DNA of 64,000 nucleotides from Semisulcospira habei. Taxonomy: Eukaryota; Mollusca; Gastropoda; Semisulcospiridae. Within the stretch, counting starts at the first letter, position 1. The number at the start of each line of letters is the position of its first letter. The notes beneath the pieces are model-generated. The model saw only the letters and a program-made list of their open reading frames with translations, was not told the DNA's origin and made no database searches. The translations under genes and the position numbers were made by a program. Below are positions 52,682-61,042 of the stretch, in pieces. The stretch covers positions 159,160,944 to 159,224,943 of the forward strand of contig BTPG01000004.1 in assembly GCA_036245525.1 (NCBI GenBank), read 5' to 3'.

Positions 52682-53968
52682 TTAATATATGTGTCCACTC
52701 AGTCTGCTTTCTGCAATATTGAGTTGTGCGTCATATATCAGGTACAAATATATGTTTATGGCTGCAGCAGTTTCAACCTTCTTTTGTATCTGAATTGTAA
52801 TCCCATCACTACCGTTCTCGACAGTTCGTCCTGACCCATGAAGATAATCGTCATCTGTACTACGAAGGTCTAGCCACAGTGCGTATTTGTTTGTAAGGTA
52901 TTGTCCGATCCTAACATCATACAGATGTAGATCTTTGCACGCAATGTTTGCAGGTTTATCTCTAATCCTTCCTCCTGCAAAATACTTTGTGGTTTCGTCA
53001 TAGTGTTGATAAGGTAACATTCCTGAAGCATACACTTGATTAGGGCGGCCTTCAATTGTGCAGGACAAATGTGTAATCTTAGGATTGTAGAATTTTTCTG
53101 AATCCCTTTTGTATGGACTCACAGGTTCAACAAACAACATAAGAATACCTTTCAGTGACCTGGCTGGTGTGTTTAAGTTTATGTTCCACATTGGGTCACT
53201 CTTGTCTTTGGGAATTAAACTATGTCTAATCACCCTGTCATAATAAATTGGAAGTCTTGACTGGTACTGATTTTGTATGAGTCTGGCTAGTTCAATATGT
53301 GTGACAATTTCATATTCCAAGGAAATGTTAGAGATCTTGTATGTTGCATCTGTGGCAGATGATTTAATAACTTTGGAGTAGTCATTGAAAGTTAGTTCAA
53401 AGCTCAGACGGTCATTCAGTGCCCCTTGATAATAAGGCAAATGAGCTGTGAGGATTTCAAACTCAAGTGGAATGTAAAATCTGGTTCCATATGTTTCTGC
53501 TATAATAACTTCCTTTGGTACCCCAGTAGTTACCTTATCTGCTGCATTGATTCGAAGTTTACCAACATTATCAGACTGTATACCTTGGTAAATACGATCC
53601 TCTCGTTCTTCTCTTGTTAGCCAAAGGTCTTTGTAACAGTAGAATACATCTGAGTCGTCAAGACTAAACACTTCCTGTCCTTCAAGTTTTACTTTAATAG
53701 TTCTAACAATTGCTCTGCCAAGATTGTCAACCAGTGTTCTGTTTACGTCTGCGTCTGATGAAAGTTCAATATTAAATGCAAGGCGTGCAGTGCCAGGAAC
53801 AATAACGTCACTGGGACCTAGGTTTGGAAACTTGACTGTAAGTGTTTGGTTCTGGTCTATGGTACTTGGATTGTTCGTGATGACTATCGATTGTCTTATG
53901 CCCTTAACACCCAGGGGCTCACGTAGTTTTCTGTATGGGTCTAACTTTGATCTGTAAGACTGTGTCAT
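52682..53968 (-). CDS. Polinton major capsid protein, probable double jelly-roll
   Basis: 428 residues from the ATG at 53968 (AATAAAAATG). Beta-rich throughout. I place it with the Polinton/adintovirus hexon-like proteins that are often named after C. elegans F54H12.2: features are LREPLGVKGIRQSI, a DxDVFYCYKDLWLTREERED helix after the first sheet set, FEILTAHLPYYQG, and a C-terminal DYLHGSGR...IYLYLIYDAQLNI. It sits next to the packaging ATPase, as expected for morphogenesis genes. The assignment rests on remembered family resemblance and position; a structure prediction would settle it. Confidence 0.65.
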   Translation of the reverse strand: MTQSYRSKLDPYRKLREPLGVKGIRQSIVITNNPSTIDQNQTLTVKFPNLGPSDVIVPGTARLAFNIELSSDADVNRTLVDNLGRAIVRTIKVKLEGQEVFSLDDSDVFYCYKDLWLTREEREDRIYQGIQSDNVGKLRINAADKVTTGVPKEVIIAETYGTRFYIPLEFEILTAHLPYYQGALNDRLSFELTFNDYSKVIKSSATDATYKISNISLEYEIVTHIELARLIQNQYQSRLPIYYDRVIRHSLIPKDKSDPMWNINLNTPARSLKGILMLFVEPVSPYKRDSEKFYNPKITHLSCTIEGRPNQVYASGMLPYQHYDETTKYFAGGRIRDKPANIACKDLHLYDVRIGQYLTNKYALWLDLRSTDDDYLHGSGRTVENGSDGITIQIQKKVETAAAINIYLYLIYDAQLNIAESRLSGHIY

Positions 53969-54008
53969 TTTTATTATGCACAATAAAAAATAATAAATTA
54001 ATAAAACA
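53969..54008. promoter_or_regulatory. Divergent intergenic region, 40 bp
   Basis: AT-only stretch between two divergent start codons (53968 minus, 54009 plus), including AATAAAAAATAATAAATTAA. It must hold both promoters if transcription starts between the genes. Confidence 0.5.
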
Positions 54009-55235
54009 ATGGCAGCGGGAGGATTTAATCATGAAGATTTTAAAATGGATGACATGGATGCCTCAGATACCAGTATCACAGATATGACTGGAATGGTAAC
54101 TAGTTCTAGTATGCATCACGAACTGCTAAAAGACAAAGTAAACTCATTTTATGACAGTGTTGGAGCGCGCCCAGATGTCTTGGATCCTAACCAGTTTGAA
54201 TATGATAAAGGGCACTTATTTGTAAATACGGACAGAGGGAAAATAAATCTAACACATAAAAATAATCCTTCTAAGTTTAGAGCTTTAAGTACAATTAAAG
54301 GTGAAGTCGGTGGTAACTCTGGGTTGGCAAGGTACCTTGGAATTGGAGGGTCTCCCGTTCCCCCAAGACTGGTTAGTGTTCTTCACGACACGCAAACAAA
54401 GTTGCCAACAGGGCAACAAATTGAAATGGCACCAGTAACAAGCCTACCAGAAATAGCAAACACTGTGATACAAGAAACCTCATTTACTGAAGGGCAAATA
54501 AATGACGCTTTGAAAACAATAGATGATCCACCTTTGTCAATGAGGGAGATTATGGGATTGGATAAATCACTGCAGACAATAAGAGGTGAGATGGTTAATA
54601 ATCTTGCCAAACTGGGAGAACTTGATAAACACATTGAACGTGAAAAAGAGAAACTGGCTACAGCAGACAATGGGAATCTTGACACAGAAATGAAAGAAAG
54701 AATTCAACACAGATTAAATGATTTGCAGATAGAAAGATCAGGACGGTTAGAAACAATTAGTATTGGAAGACAAAAACTGAAAACCCAAGTTAACAGAATT
54801 AGAGAAACTATTCAGAAAATACTTCACGAAGACACTACTCTGGCTGAGAGACTTAAAACACTTTTCAGAGAACAGGGTATTACAATTGCTAGTTTAATTA
54901 CTGCTCTTGGGTTTATTATCAGCACTGTAGTGCTGGCTGTCTCCGGTGCTGGGGTTGGTGGGGGTGCACCGCCACCCCCGGGCCCACCGGCTCCCACAGA
55001 TCCAAAAGATTTACAGTCGTGGGTAAAGAAACAGTTGTCTCACATATCAGACTTGCTTAAGAAATTGGCTCTGAAAGCAGTAGACACGTTGCCTGGCATT
55101 TTAGGCTCTGTTGTCAGCTGGTTGATTAGTACAGCGGCAAAGGCAGTTGGGTTTATGGCAGAGCATGTGTGGGTATTTTTGGTGACAGTAGGAGGGTTAA
55201 TGGCGGGTTATTTAATGAAACAGATAAAGAAGTAA
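54009..55235 (+). CDS. Polinton structural/membrane-associated protein, unknown (408 aa)
   Basis: Residues 1-180: a soluble region with conserved-looking LARYLGIGGSPVPPRL. Residues ~180-290: coiled coil (LGELDKHIEREKEKLA, KERIQHRLNDLQIERS). Then LFREQGITIASLITALGFII (possible membrane helix), a Gly/Pro hinge (GGGAPPPPGPPAP), an amphipathic region (LKKLALKAVDTLPGILGSVV) and a last hydrophobic segment (VWVFLVTVGGLMAGYLM). This architecture recurs in invertebrate Polintons as I remember it. It might be a membrane-active virion protein, which is a guess. The 3' end overlaps the convergent gene by 24 nt. Confidence 0.75.
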   Translation: MAAGGFNHEDFKMDDMDASDTSITDMTGMVTSSSMHHELLKDKVNSFYDSVGARPDVLDPNQFEYDKGHLFVNTDRGKINLTHKNNPSKFRALSTIKGEVGGNSGLARYLGIGGSPVPPRLVSVLHDTQTKLPTGQQIEMAPVTSLPEIANTVIQETSFTEGQINDALKTIDDPPLSMREIMGLDKSLQTIRGEMVNNLAKLGELDKHIEREKEKLATADNGNLDTEMKERIQHRLNDLQIERSGRLETISIGRQKLKTQVNRIRETIQKILHEDTTLAERLKTLFREQGITIASLITALGFIISTVVLAVSGAGVGGGAPPPPGPPAPTDPKDLQSWVKKQLSHISDLLKKLALKAVDTLPGILGSVVSWLISTAAKAVGFMAEHVWVFLVTVGGLMAGYLMKQIKK

Positions 55236-56447
55236 TACTCCTAGCCCTGTTAATCCTATTACTAATGCAGTTCGTTCTGACTCATGTGTGTCAGGGGTTG
55301 TTACTGACTGTATGGGTACCAGTGGTGGGGCAGGGGAAGTAACCTCCTGTAATGATTTTAATGTCAGTACATGCGCAGTTGTTGCTCCTAAGTTTACACT
55401 TTTATTGAGTCCTAATTTCTGACCAACACCTGCAACAATGATTTCATTATTATAATTTGTTATTGTACCCATTTGGAGTTGAAGATCAGATGGTAACATG
55501 TATAACCCAGTGCCAACTACAAAGTCAACTTTCGATCTGGCATATCTGAGTACGTTTTGGTAGCGCTGTATGCTAGATGGGAGATCAACTGATGAATTTA
55601 TTGAATCTTCAAGATTAGCGAGAAACTGTTTTTGAGATTCAAATATACCACTTCCATTCAAAATATTCGATTTTGTTAGTGATTGTGCACCTAGTAAACA
55701 CCAGACATATGTTCTGATAGACTCATTGACGCGCTCGACTCCCGCTTGAGTAAACCCGTCACTCCTGTCCAAGACAAATGTGGTCCACGCGTTAGACTGT
55801 TTCTGCTCTATTGATCCTAACCAGACTTCAGATTTTGATGAGAATGAAGTGTAACCAGGGTAATAATCTTGAGGGTATTGTCTGTGACTCATAGCGTAAT
55901 AAAGTGTACCCATGCCTTTGTGATCATCAAGTTTTTGTGTAAAGTCATACTTAGTGCCAGGGTTAATGTTAAATTCATTACAGATGCGTTCAAATGCTTT
56001 CATATCCATGGGGTTGTTATACCTGTTGAAACTAGATTCAGTGGGCAGTGGTGTATGCAGTTCTGACAGAATACGTCTAAGCTGGTAGTAAGTGTGGAAA
56101 CGATACACAGATCTAATCAGTTTGTTTGAGTGATTCAAATGATCTGTGAATGAAACACCACAGCCTGTAGTTGAACATAGTATTGCAAAGTTGAGTTGGT
56201 TTTGAAACATCTGTAGTGGACTTGAAGACCACTTTCTTACAGTAGAGTCGTCTGTTATTGGAGGGTTTAGGTAATGGTCAAATGGATTCGGTACTTTCAC
56301 TTGAAATAAATCTTGTTCTGATACAGCTATGTCAAGCTGATTTAGTTGAATTATTTTCTGTTCATAAGTAGGTGCAACATTATATTTGGCATCTATATTA
56401 AATTGAAATGCGTTTGTTGTGGTAATGGTTGGTGATTTAAATTCCAT
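55212..56447 (-). CDS. Polinton virion-type protein, unknown (411 aa)
   Basis: The ATG at 56447 is preceded by TATAAAAGAAGC. Long soluble region with KFNINPGT-like FNINPGTKYDFTQKLDDHKG, SHRQYPQDYYPGYTSFSS and FVVGTGLYMLPSDL, ending in a single membrane helix (TALVIGLTGLGVLLLYLFH). A type of C-tail-anchored protein; family unknown to me. Divergent from the next gene with only 25 bp between start codons. Confidence 0.75.
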   Translation of the reverse strand: MEFKSPTITTTNAFQFNIDAKYNVAPTYEQKIIQLNQLDIAVSEQDLFQVKVPNPFDHYLNPPITDDSTVRKWSSSPLQMFQNQLNFAILCSTTGCGVSFTDHLNHSNKLIRSVYRFHTYYQLRRILSELHTPLPTESSFNRYNNPMDMKAFERICNEFNINPGTKYDFTQKLDDHKGMGTLYYAMSHRQYPQDYYPGYTSFSSKSEVWLGSIEQKQSNAWTTFVLDRSDGFTQAGVERVNESIRTYVWCLLGAQSLTKSNILNGSGIFESQKQFLANLEDSINSSVDLPSSIQRYQNVLRYARSKVDFVVGTGLYMLPSDLQLQMGTITNYNNEIIVAGVGQKLGLNKSVNLGATTAHVLTLKSLQEVTSPAPPLVPIQSVTTPDTHESERTALVIGLTGLGVLLLYLFH

Positions 56448-56472
56448 GCTTCTTTTATATGAGATAATAAAA
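56448..56472. promoter_or_regulatory. Divergent 25-bp intergenic region
   Basis: Separates start codons at 56447 (minus) and 56473 (plus). Contains TTTTATATGA on the plus strand, giving TATAAAA on the minus, and GATAATAAAA before the plus start. Probably a compact bidirectional promoter. Confidence 0.5.
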
Positions 56473-57207
56473 ATGTTTATTACCTTAACAAATCTTGACA
56501 CAAGCAAACCAGTGTGGTTAACTAATGGGATTGATAATCGTAATGGTAGCAAGGCTGCAGCTATCCATGAAATGTTCTATACAGTAAAATGGTTTAATGT
56601 AACAGATGATGGTGAATATTCTGTACATGGAATGGTAGGTAGTACAAGTTGGGGCGCTAATCATTTACAGCCTGGGTATTATGACTTTTGTACTATAGCT
56701 GAATTTTTACAAAATATGTATAAAATTAAAGCAACTTTAAATCCGGCTAACTTGCTTGTTACAATGGAATTTCCAAAAGATAATCAGCTTATATTAACAG
56801 ACAAACTTTTAATACTACTTGGTCTTTTATCCGAACAGGATATTGGTATTGCAGCTATTAGTGGTGATGATGATTGGACTTATGAAGCAGTATTTAAATT
56901 TAAGCCAAAAAAACAAAAAATAACTGGAAGATATCCTGTTCATTTGGCAGTACACACAGTGCTAAATGTTTATTTGAAAGAACTAAACACATCTGAGAAT
57001 GTTCACAATGGAAAGCCTTCAACTTTGTTGAGATGCTGACCAACTGGAACTGCTCCGTATTGTGAAAGTGTGGTTGTTAGATTTCCTAATTTGCAGTTTA
57101 AGAAATTAGGTTCTAGTTTCTTTGAGTCACTGAGTATATCTGTAACTAATCAGGATGACAAACCAGTTCTTATGCATGATTTTAGTGTTGTGTTGGAAAT
57201 TAAATAA
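56473..57207 (+). pseudogene. Polinton penton-like minor capsid gene with one in-frame stop
   Basis: The ATG at 56473 (AATAAAAATG). The first 188 codons read MFITLTNLDTSKP, GWGANHLQPGYYDF-like sequence, FPKDNQLILTDKLLILLGL and so on; then TGA at 57037-57039. The same frame stays open for 55 more codons to TAA at 57205, with VVRFPNLQFKKLGSSFF and HDFSVVLEIK, an ending expected for single jelly-roll penton-like proteins of Polintons. The full frame would be ~245 codons. So either a single recent nonsense mutation, a sequencing error, or readthrough. No SECIS-like element was identified. Penton identity is from pattern and position. Confidence 0.7.
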
Positions 57208-57227
57208 TTTTATTTTTGTTTATAAAA

Positions 57228-58106
57228 ATGAGTGGTCTTGGTCCAAAGCCTAGAATCATACCAGTTGCATGTCCAGTAACAGAATTGAAAGATTTGGCAG
57301 ACGTACAGGATTTTGAGAAGGAAGGGGATGTTGGAGAAATATATGGTTTTGAACTTGATTCAAATGGCATGTACAAGAGGAAAGTAATTGTTGACATGAA
57401 AGACGGTGAAAAACAGATTCCTAAACTTGGTCAGCTACGTGATGTTACTGTACCTACTCCACCTGTAAATAATTCGCCCTACAACTTAATACATGTGGGA
57501 AATAAGTGGGTGGTTTCACCTGTGCCTGTTCCACCACCCACAATTGACTGGGACATAAAGTTGGAATTTATTAGTCCTTATGTATACACTGATGACGAAG
57601 GCGCCTTAGTGTTTAGGAAGGTTGTTAACTCGGGGCCGCTTATTGTAAGCCTTGTTCCAAGTTTTGCCCCAGACAACAATAGCAGAGAAAAACTGAAAGT
57701 TGAAAATTATGAGAGACGGAGATATCTTCTTACAACTAGAAAGGGTAGATCAGATACTTCTGTTGTGTTTATGCCAGCAAGCTTAGTCATGGCTAGAGAA
57801 GCGACAATAGTATTTGAAATTATCATGAAATCAGTAACTACTGCTAAAGAGGCTCAAATTGCACAGGGAATTAAACTTACATGGGACGAAACAGTAACAG
57901 AATCAACAAAGGTCTTTATTGCTATTACAAAAAATAATGATGTTATTAATGTTTCGAGCAGTGTTCCAGCTGTCAAGGTGGTGGTTGACAAAACAAATTT
58001 TGTTCGTCTAACTTACATAAACCTTGAACACATTGATCTTGTTGCATTTTATTATGCCAGCAAATTGTATACTTTTGAAGAGTTGCAAAATGTAATTGCT
58101 GATTAA
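57228..58106 (+). CDS. Polinton protein, unknown (292 aa)
   Basis: The ATG at 57228 lies in TATAAAAATG, 20 nt after the previous frame ends. The N-terminal region has GEIYGFELDSNGMYKRKVIV and a Pro-rich hinge (SPVPVPPPTIDWD); the C-terminal ~180 residues look beta-rich. Layout resembles a shaft-plus-head attachment protein, but this is only an idea. Family unknown. Confidence 0.72.
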   Translation: MSGLGPKPRIIPVACPVTELKDLADVQDFEKEGDVGEIYGFELDSNGMYKRKVIVDMKDGEKQIPKLGQLRDVTVPTPPVNNSPYNLIHVGNKWVVSPVPVPPPTIDWDIKLEFISPYVYTDDEGALVFRKVVNSGPLIVSLVPSFAPDNNSREKLKVENYERRRYLLTTRKGRSDTSVVFMPASLVMAREATIVFEIIMKSVTTAKEAQIAQGIKLTWDETVTESTKVFIAITKNNDVINVSSSVPAVKVVVDKTNFVRLTYINLEHIDLVAFYYASKLYTFEELQNVIAD

Positions 58107-58136
58107 ATAAAAAAAAAATATTTGTGAATAAAAAAA

Positions 58137-58823
58137 ATGGTAAACTTCTATCCACAACTACCAACGCTTGATCCGACTGAAACAAATGTGATGACTAAAA
58201 CAACACTTGCGCCTGATCCACATATGCCAATTGCTTCAGATAAAACATTACAGGCAGATGCATTCAGATTAAATAATATTACAGAAGCTTTGAAATATTT
58301 GGAGAGTGAGGAGGCTAAGTACTCACGGTGCAAAAGGAGGTATAAGTCAGTATTTAATTCTGTTCAAAACACTTCTATGGCTATTGGTGCAGTTTCAGCT
58401 TCATGTTCTGTAGGGGGCATTGTTTTGTTCGCCACAGGAATTGGGAGTTTGGCTGGAATAGCAATTGAGGGTCTAAGCGTTGCTACATGCCTAGCATGCT
58501 TTGGTTTGGAGGCCTTGAACAAGAGGTTTCACACGAAATTAGAAAAACATGAAGCATTGAGTACTTTGGCGGGTGCAAAGCTGAGCAGTCTTAAACTTAT
58601 TATCAGTAAGGCATTGAATGATAATTTTATTGATGACGAGGAATTTAAACGAGTCCAGGATGATTTAAATAACTACAAACAACAAAAGTCTGAAATCCAG
58701 AATAAAATGCGCAGTCAATCTCCCGTAAATGTTGAAGAACTGAAGGCTAGTTTTTTAGCGGAAGGAAAAAAGATCGGTGTTCAGGAAACCACAGAAAAGC
58801 TACACAATCTTTTAAACAAATAA
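58137..58823 (+). CDS. Polinton protein with glycine-zipper membrane segments (228 aa)
   Basis: Residues ~80-125 form two hydrophobic Gly/Ala/Ser-rich segments (MAIGAVSASCSVGGIVLFAT, IGSLAGIAIEGLSVATCLAC) between helical regions. The C-terminal half is helical (LISKALNDNFIDDEEFKRVQ). Similar proteins are common in invertebrate genomes next to Polinton genes, as I recall. The function is unknown; membrane insertion is suggested by the segments. Start in GAATAAAAAAAATG. Confidence 0.75.
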   Translation: MVNFYPQLPTLDPTETNVMTKTTLAPDPHMPIASDKTLQADAFRLNNITEALKYLESEEAKYSRCKRRYKSVFNSVQNTSMAIGAVSASCSVGGIVLFATGIGSLAGIAIEGLSVATCLACFGLEALNKRFHTKLEKHEALSTLAGAKLSSLKLIISKALNDNFIDDEEFKRVQDDLNNYKQQKSEIQNKMRSQSPVNVEELKASFLAEGKKIGVQETTEKLHNLLNK

Positions 58824-58849
58824 AAATCAGATTTGGTAATCGTTTATTA

Positions 58850-58930
58850 ATGTCATACACTTCACAGAGAGATGTCATGCCACTTACACAGTTTAGGCCT
58901 GCACCATCTGCACCACCAGAATATTATTGA
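58850..58930 (+). CDS. Micro-ORF ending in overlapping PSAP and PPEY motifs (26 aa)
   Basis: ATG at 58850, TGA at 58928-58930. The product ends PSAPPEYY: PSAP (residues 19-22) is the P(S/T)AP motif that binds TSG101, and PPEY (22-25) is the PPxY motif that binds WW domains of NEDD4-type ligases. The overlap of both is known from viral budding proteins, and adenovirus penton/pVI use PPxY. An AAATAAAAAT motif lies at about 58819-58828. The same frame is open upstream to 58751, overlapping the previous gene, so a frameshift product is also possible. Whether it is translated is unknown. Confidence 0.5.
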   Translation: MSYTSQRDVMPLTQFRPAPSAPPEYY

Positions 58931-59470
58931 GAAAAAAAAAGTTTTCGTTGCTCTTGTAACTTAGTAAAAAAGACTTAGTATACGTGACTAGAGTCAAGTT
59001 GTTATTAAGTACTTGCAAGTAATTAGGATAAGTAATTAATAAGTTCTTAATGTAAGTAGTTAATAAGTTCCTATTGTAACTCACTTTAAGGTAACCTTTA
59101 AGTGAGTTGTGACTTATTGTTTTTACTTGGTATTTTCTTATCCAGCTGTTTTTTCAGTGCCTGTATAGTGTAATAACCACCAGTTGATTTTCTAATTCCT
59201 CAGAAACCACATGAGTACATTAAGCCCACTTGTACAAATCCCCCTCTTTTGAAAAGTAATATGTCCCCCTGTTGATCTTTGACACAACTTAGCGATTTGA
59301 AAGGGTGTAGCTATAAAGGCCATTGACGGGTGAGAGTCTTTTCAAAATGCGGCTCGTGTCTGAATTGAAAAGGAATAGCGCGGCGTGAGGCAACACAAAA
59401 GGCGATCAACCGTGACACCACCTGGCAGCTCATGCTTACGATAAAATTGTACTGACATGAGTGTCTGTAA

Positions 59471-59525
<55 letters not shown>

Positions 59526-59857
59526 ATTGTGTGTTTGTGCGTGTGTACGTCTGTTTGATTGTGTGTTTGTTTGTGTGTACGTCTGTTTGTAAGTGTGTTT
59601 GTTTGTGTGTACGTCTGTGTGTTAGATATTACTTGTTAGTTTCTTATACAACTGTTTTTCCAGCTCCCTGTATAGTGCAGAGTATAGGCCACCGTTTGAT
59701 TTCTCGGGAACCAGTCATAGAGTAAATATGAAGTCAATTTCGAAACATGCTGTCTTCTTGAGTGTATGACACCTCTCAGCAAATAGCCTTTTCAGAGCTG
59801 TAGAGCCGGCTTCACATAGAGTGTTAGGTCTCACAGTGAGTTGAACAGTGGCACGCT
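58931..59857. other. Polinton right subterminal non-coding region with (GT)n
   Basis: No gene recognised. Direct repeats of TTAATAAGTTC occur near 59037-59070. A (GT)n microsatellite runs from about 59473 to 59521 and decays to about 59625. Confidence 0.7.
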
Positions 59858-60565
59858 ACTGTGCCGGCGCGTGGCGACATTAGACACCACAAAGGTAAAC
59901 AGGTGAGCTGGCTTGAAAAGAAGCTGATTTAAAACGTGTAAGTTTCACATGAGTGGAGTTTATGTCTGTGTTGTCAAAGCGGGTCTTTCTCTCTCTCTGT
60001 GTGCGGTAGCTAATGGGGGTTTTATTCCCATTCAATCTTAAAACCAATTTACATTTGTGGGGGGTCATGATTTTTTCGATGTGCATTTTCTTAAGGACAA
60101 AAATAAATTGTGTGAATATCGACTCAGGTGTGGTACATCGATCTAGCAGCTAAAGGATTTGAAAAGGTTTTGAGCAACGTTGTCAAAACATTGCGACGTG
60201 ATCATATTTTGTAACTGTTGTGCATATTTTATTCTGATGCGTCGTACCTAGAGTCAGCTGGCGACGGGCTGTGTTTACGTACATAGTAACATTGCAACAG
60301 TAGATATATGAGCTAATTAAGAGAGATATAAATACTGAGCGGATTGAAGTATTATTAACACAATGACTGAGTTAACCCCTTAAGTATTATTTTTGATTTT
60401 CATAAAAATGTGGCTGTTTAAATAATGATGATTTAGGGGTAACTTCCAATGGTATTTACTCTGTGCGGGAGACATAGATATGGAGGGCCAAAAAAGATAT
60501 AATCAAGGGGGTTAACTCAGTCATTGTGTTAATGATGCTTCAATCCGCTCAGTATTTATATCTCT
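59858..60565 (-). repeat. Polinton right terminal inverted repeat (708 bp)
   Basis: Reverse complement of the left repeat. The outer 242 bp (60324-60565) repeat the palindromic tip. After 60565 the sequence continues ACTCC, matching the base order left of the other end. Confidence 0.95.
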
Positions 60566-61042
60566 ACTCCCAGTGAGAGACCTCAGTGATTCAAAGTCAC
60601 TATACACCCACCCTGTTTTACCAGTGTTTTTAGATCACCAACTCACGCGAGGAGAAAACTGGGTGTGAGTGGTTAGTTTGAAACCGGATCTGTGTTGCGT
60701 GTGTTTATTGCCTTCCAACCGGGCCAGAGTAGGGAGAGAATCAAGCCAGACAAGCTTTTGCGTAGTCATTATTATAACACTTGCCGTACGGTGAGTTTAC
60801 TAGATTGCGTCCCTTTCATGACCAGGAAGTTGTGCTTGAAATTGGTAGTGAAACGGTTTCCTGTTTATTGCCTCAGTGGGGACGACCCTGAACAATGGGC
60901 CCTTTATGCCCAAGCTTTTGCGTAGTCATTATATAACACATGCTCTGTGTGGGTGAGTGAGTTTACTAGATTGTACCCCTTTCATAACCAGAAAGGCATG
61001 CATAGTGTTTTGTACACACAGTTTATATATTGTGTTTTAAAA
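60566..61042. other. Flank right of the Polinton with an ~85-bp direct repeat
   Basis: No gene. AAGCTTTTGCGTAGTCATTA and the sequence after it (through GTTTACTAGATTG, CCCTTTCAT, ACCAG) occur twice, near 60755 and 60912, at an offset of ~157 bp with some divergence. The second copy leads into the ATPase frame. Confidence 0.6.

Larger units (their letters stand above)
40745..60565. mobile_element. Maverick/Polinton DNA transposon (endogenous virus-like), 19.8 kb
   Basis: Self-synthesising DNA transposon with collinear 708-bp terminal inverted repeats (40745-41452 and 59858-60565). It is flanked by TACTCC on both sides (6 bp, or 5 bp depending on where the tip is set), fitting the 6-bp duplication of Polintons. 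It carries the hallmark set: retroviral-type integrase, protein-primed DNA polymerase B, A32/FtsK-type packaging ATPase and probable double-jelly-roll and penton-like capsid genes. A LINE of 2.6 kb interrupts it; without that it is ~17.2 kb. Integrase, polymerase, ATPase and capsid frames are open, so it is young. Polintons are related to adintoviruses. No maturation protease was recognised. Confidence 0.95.

Noticed and set aside
57037..57039. Selenocysteine reading of the UGA in the penton-like gene
   Set aside because: No SECIS-like structure was identified and capsid proteins of this type are not known selenoproteins; mutation or error is simpler.
59471..59725. Cysteine/valine-rich frame
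   Set aside because: Translation of a (GT)n microsatellite.
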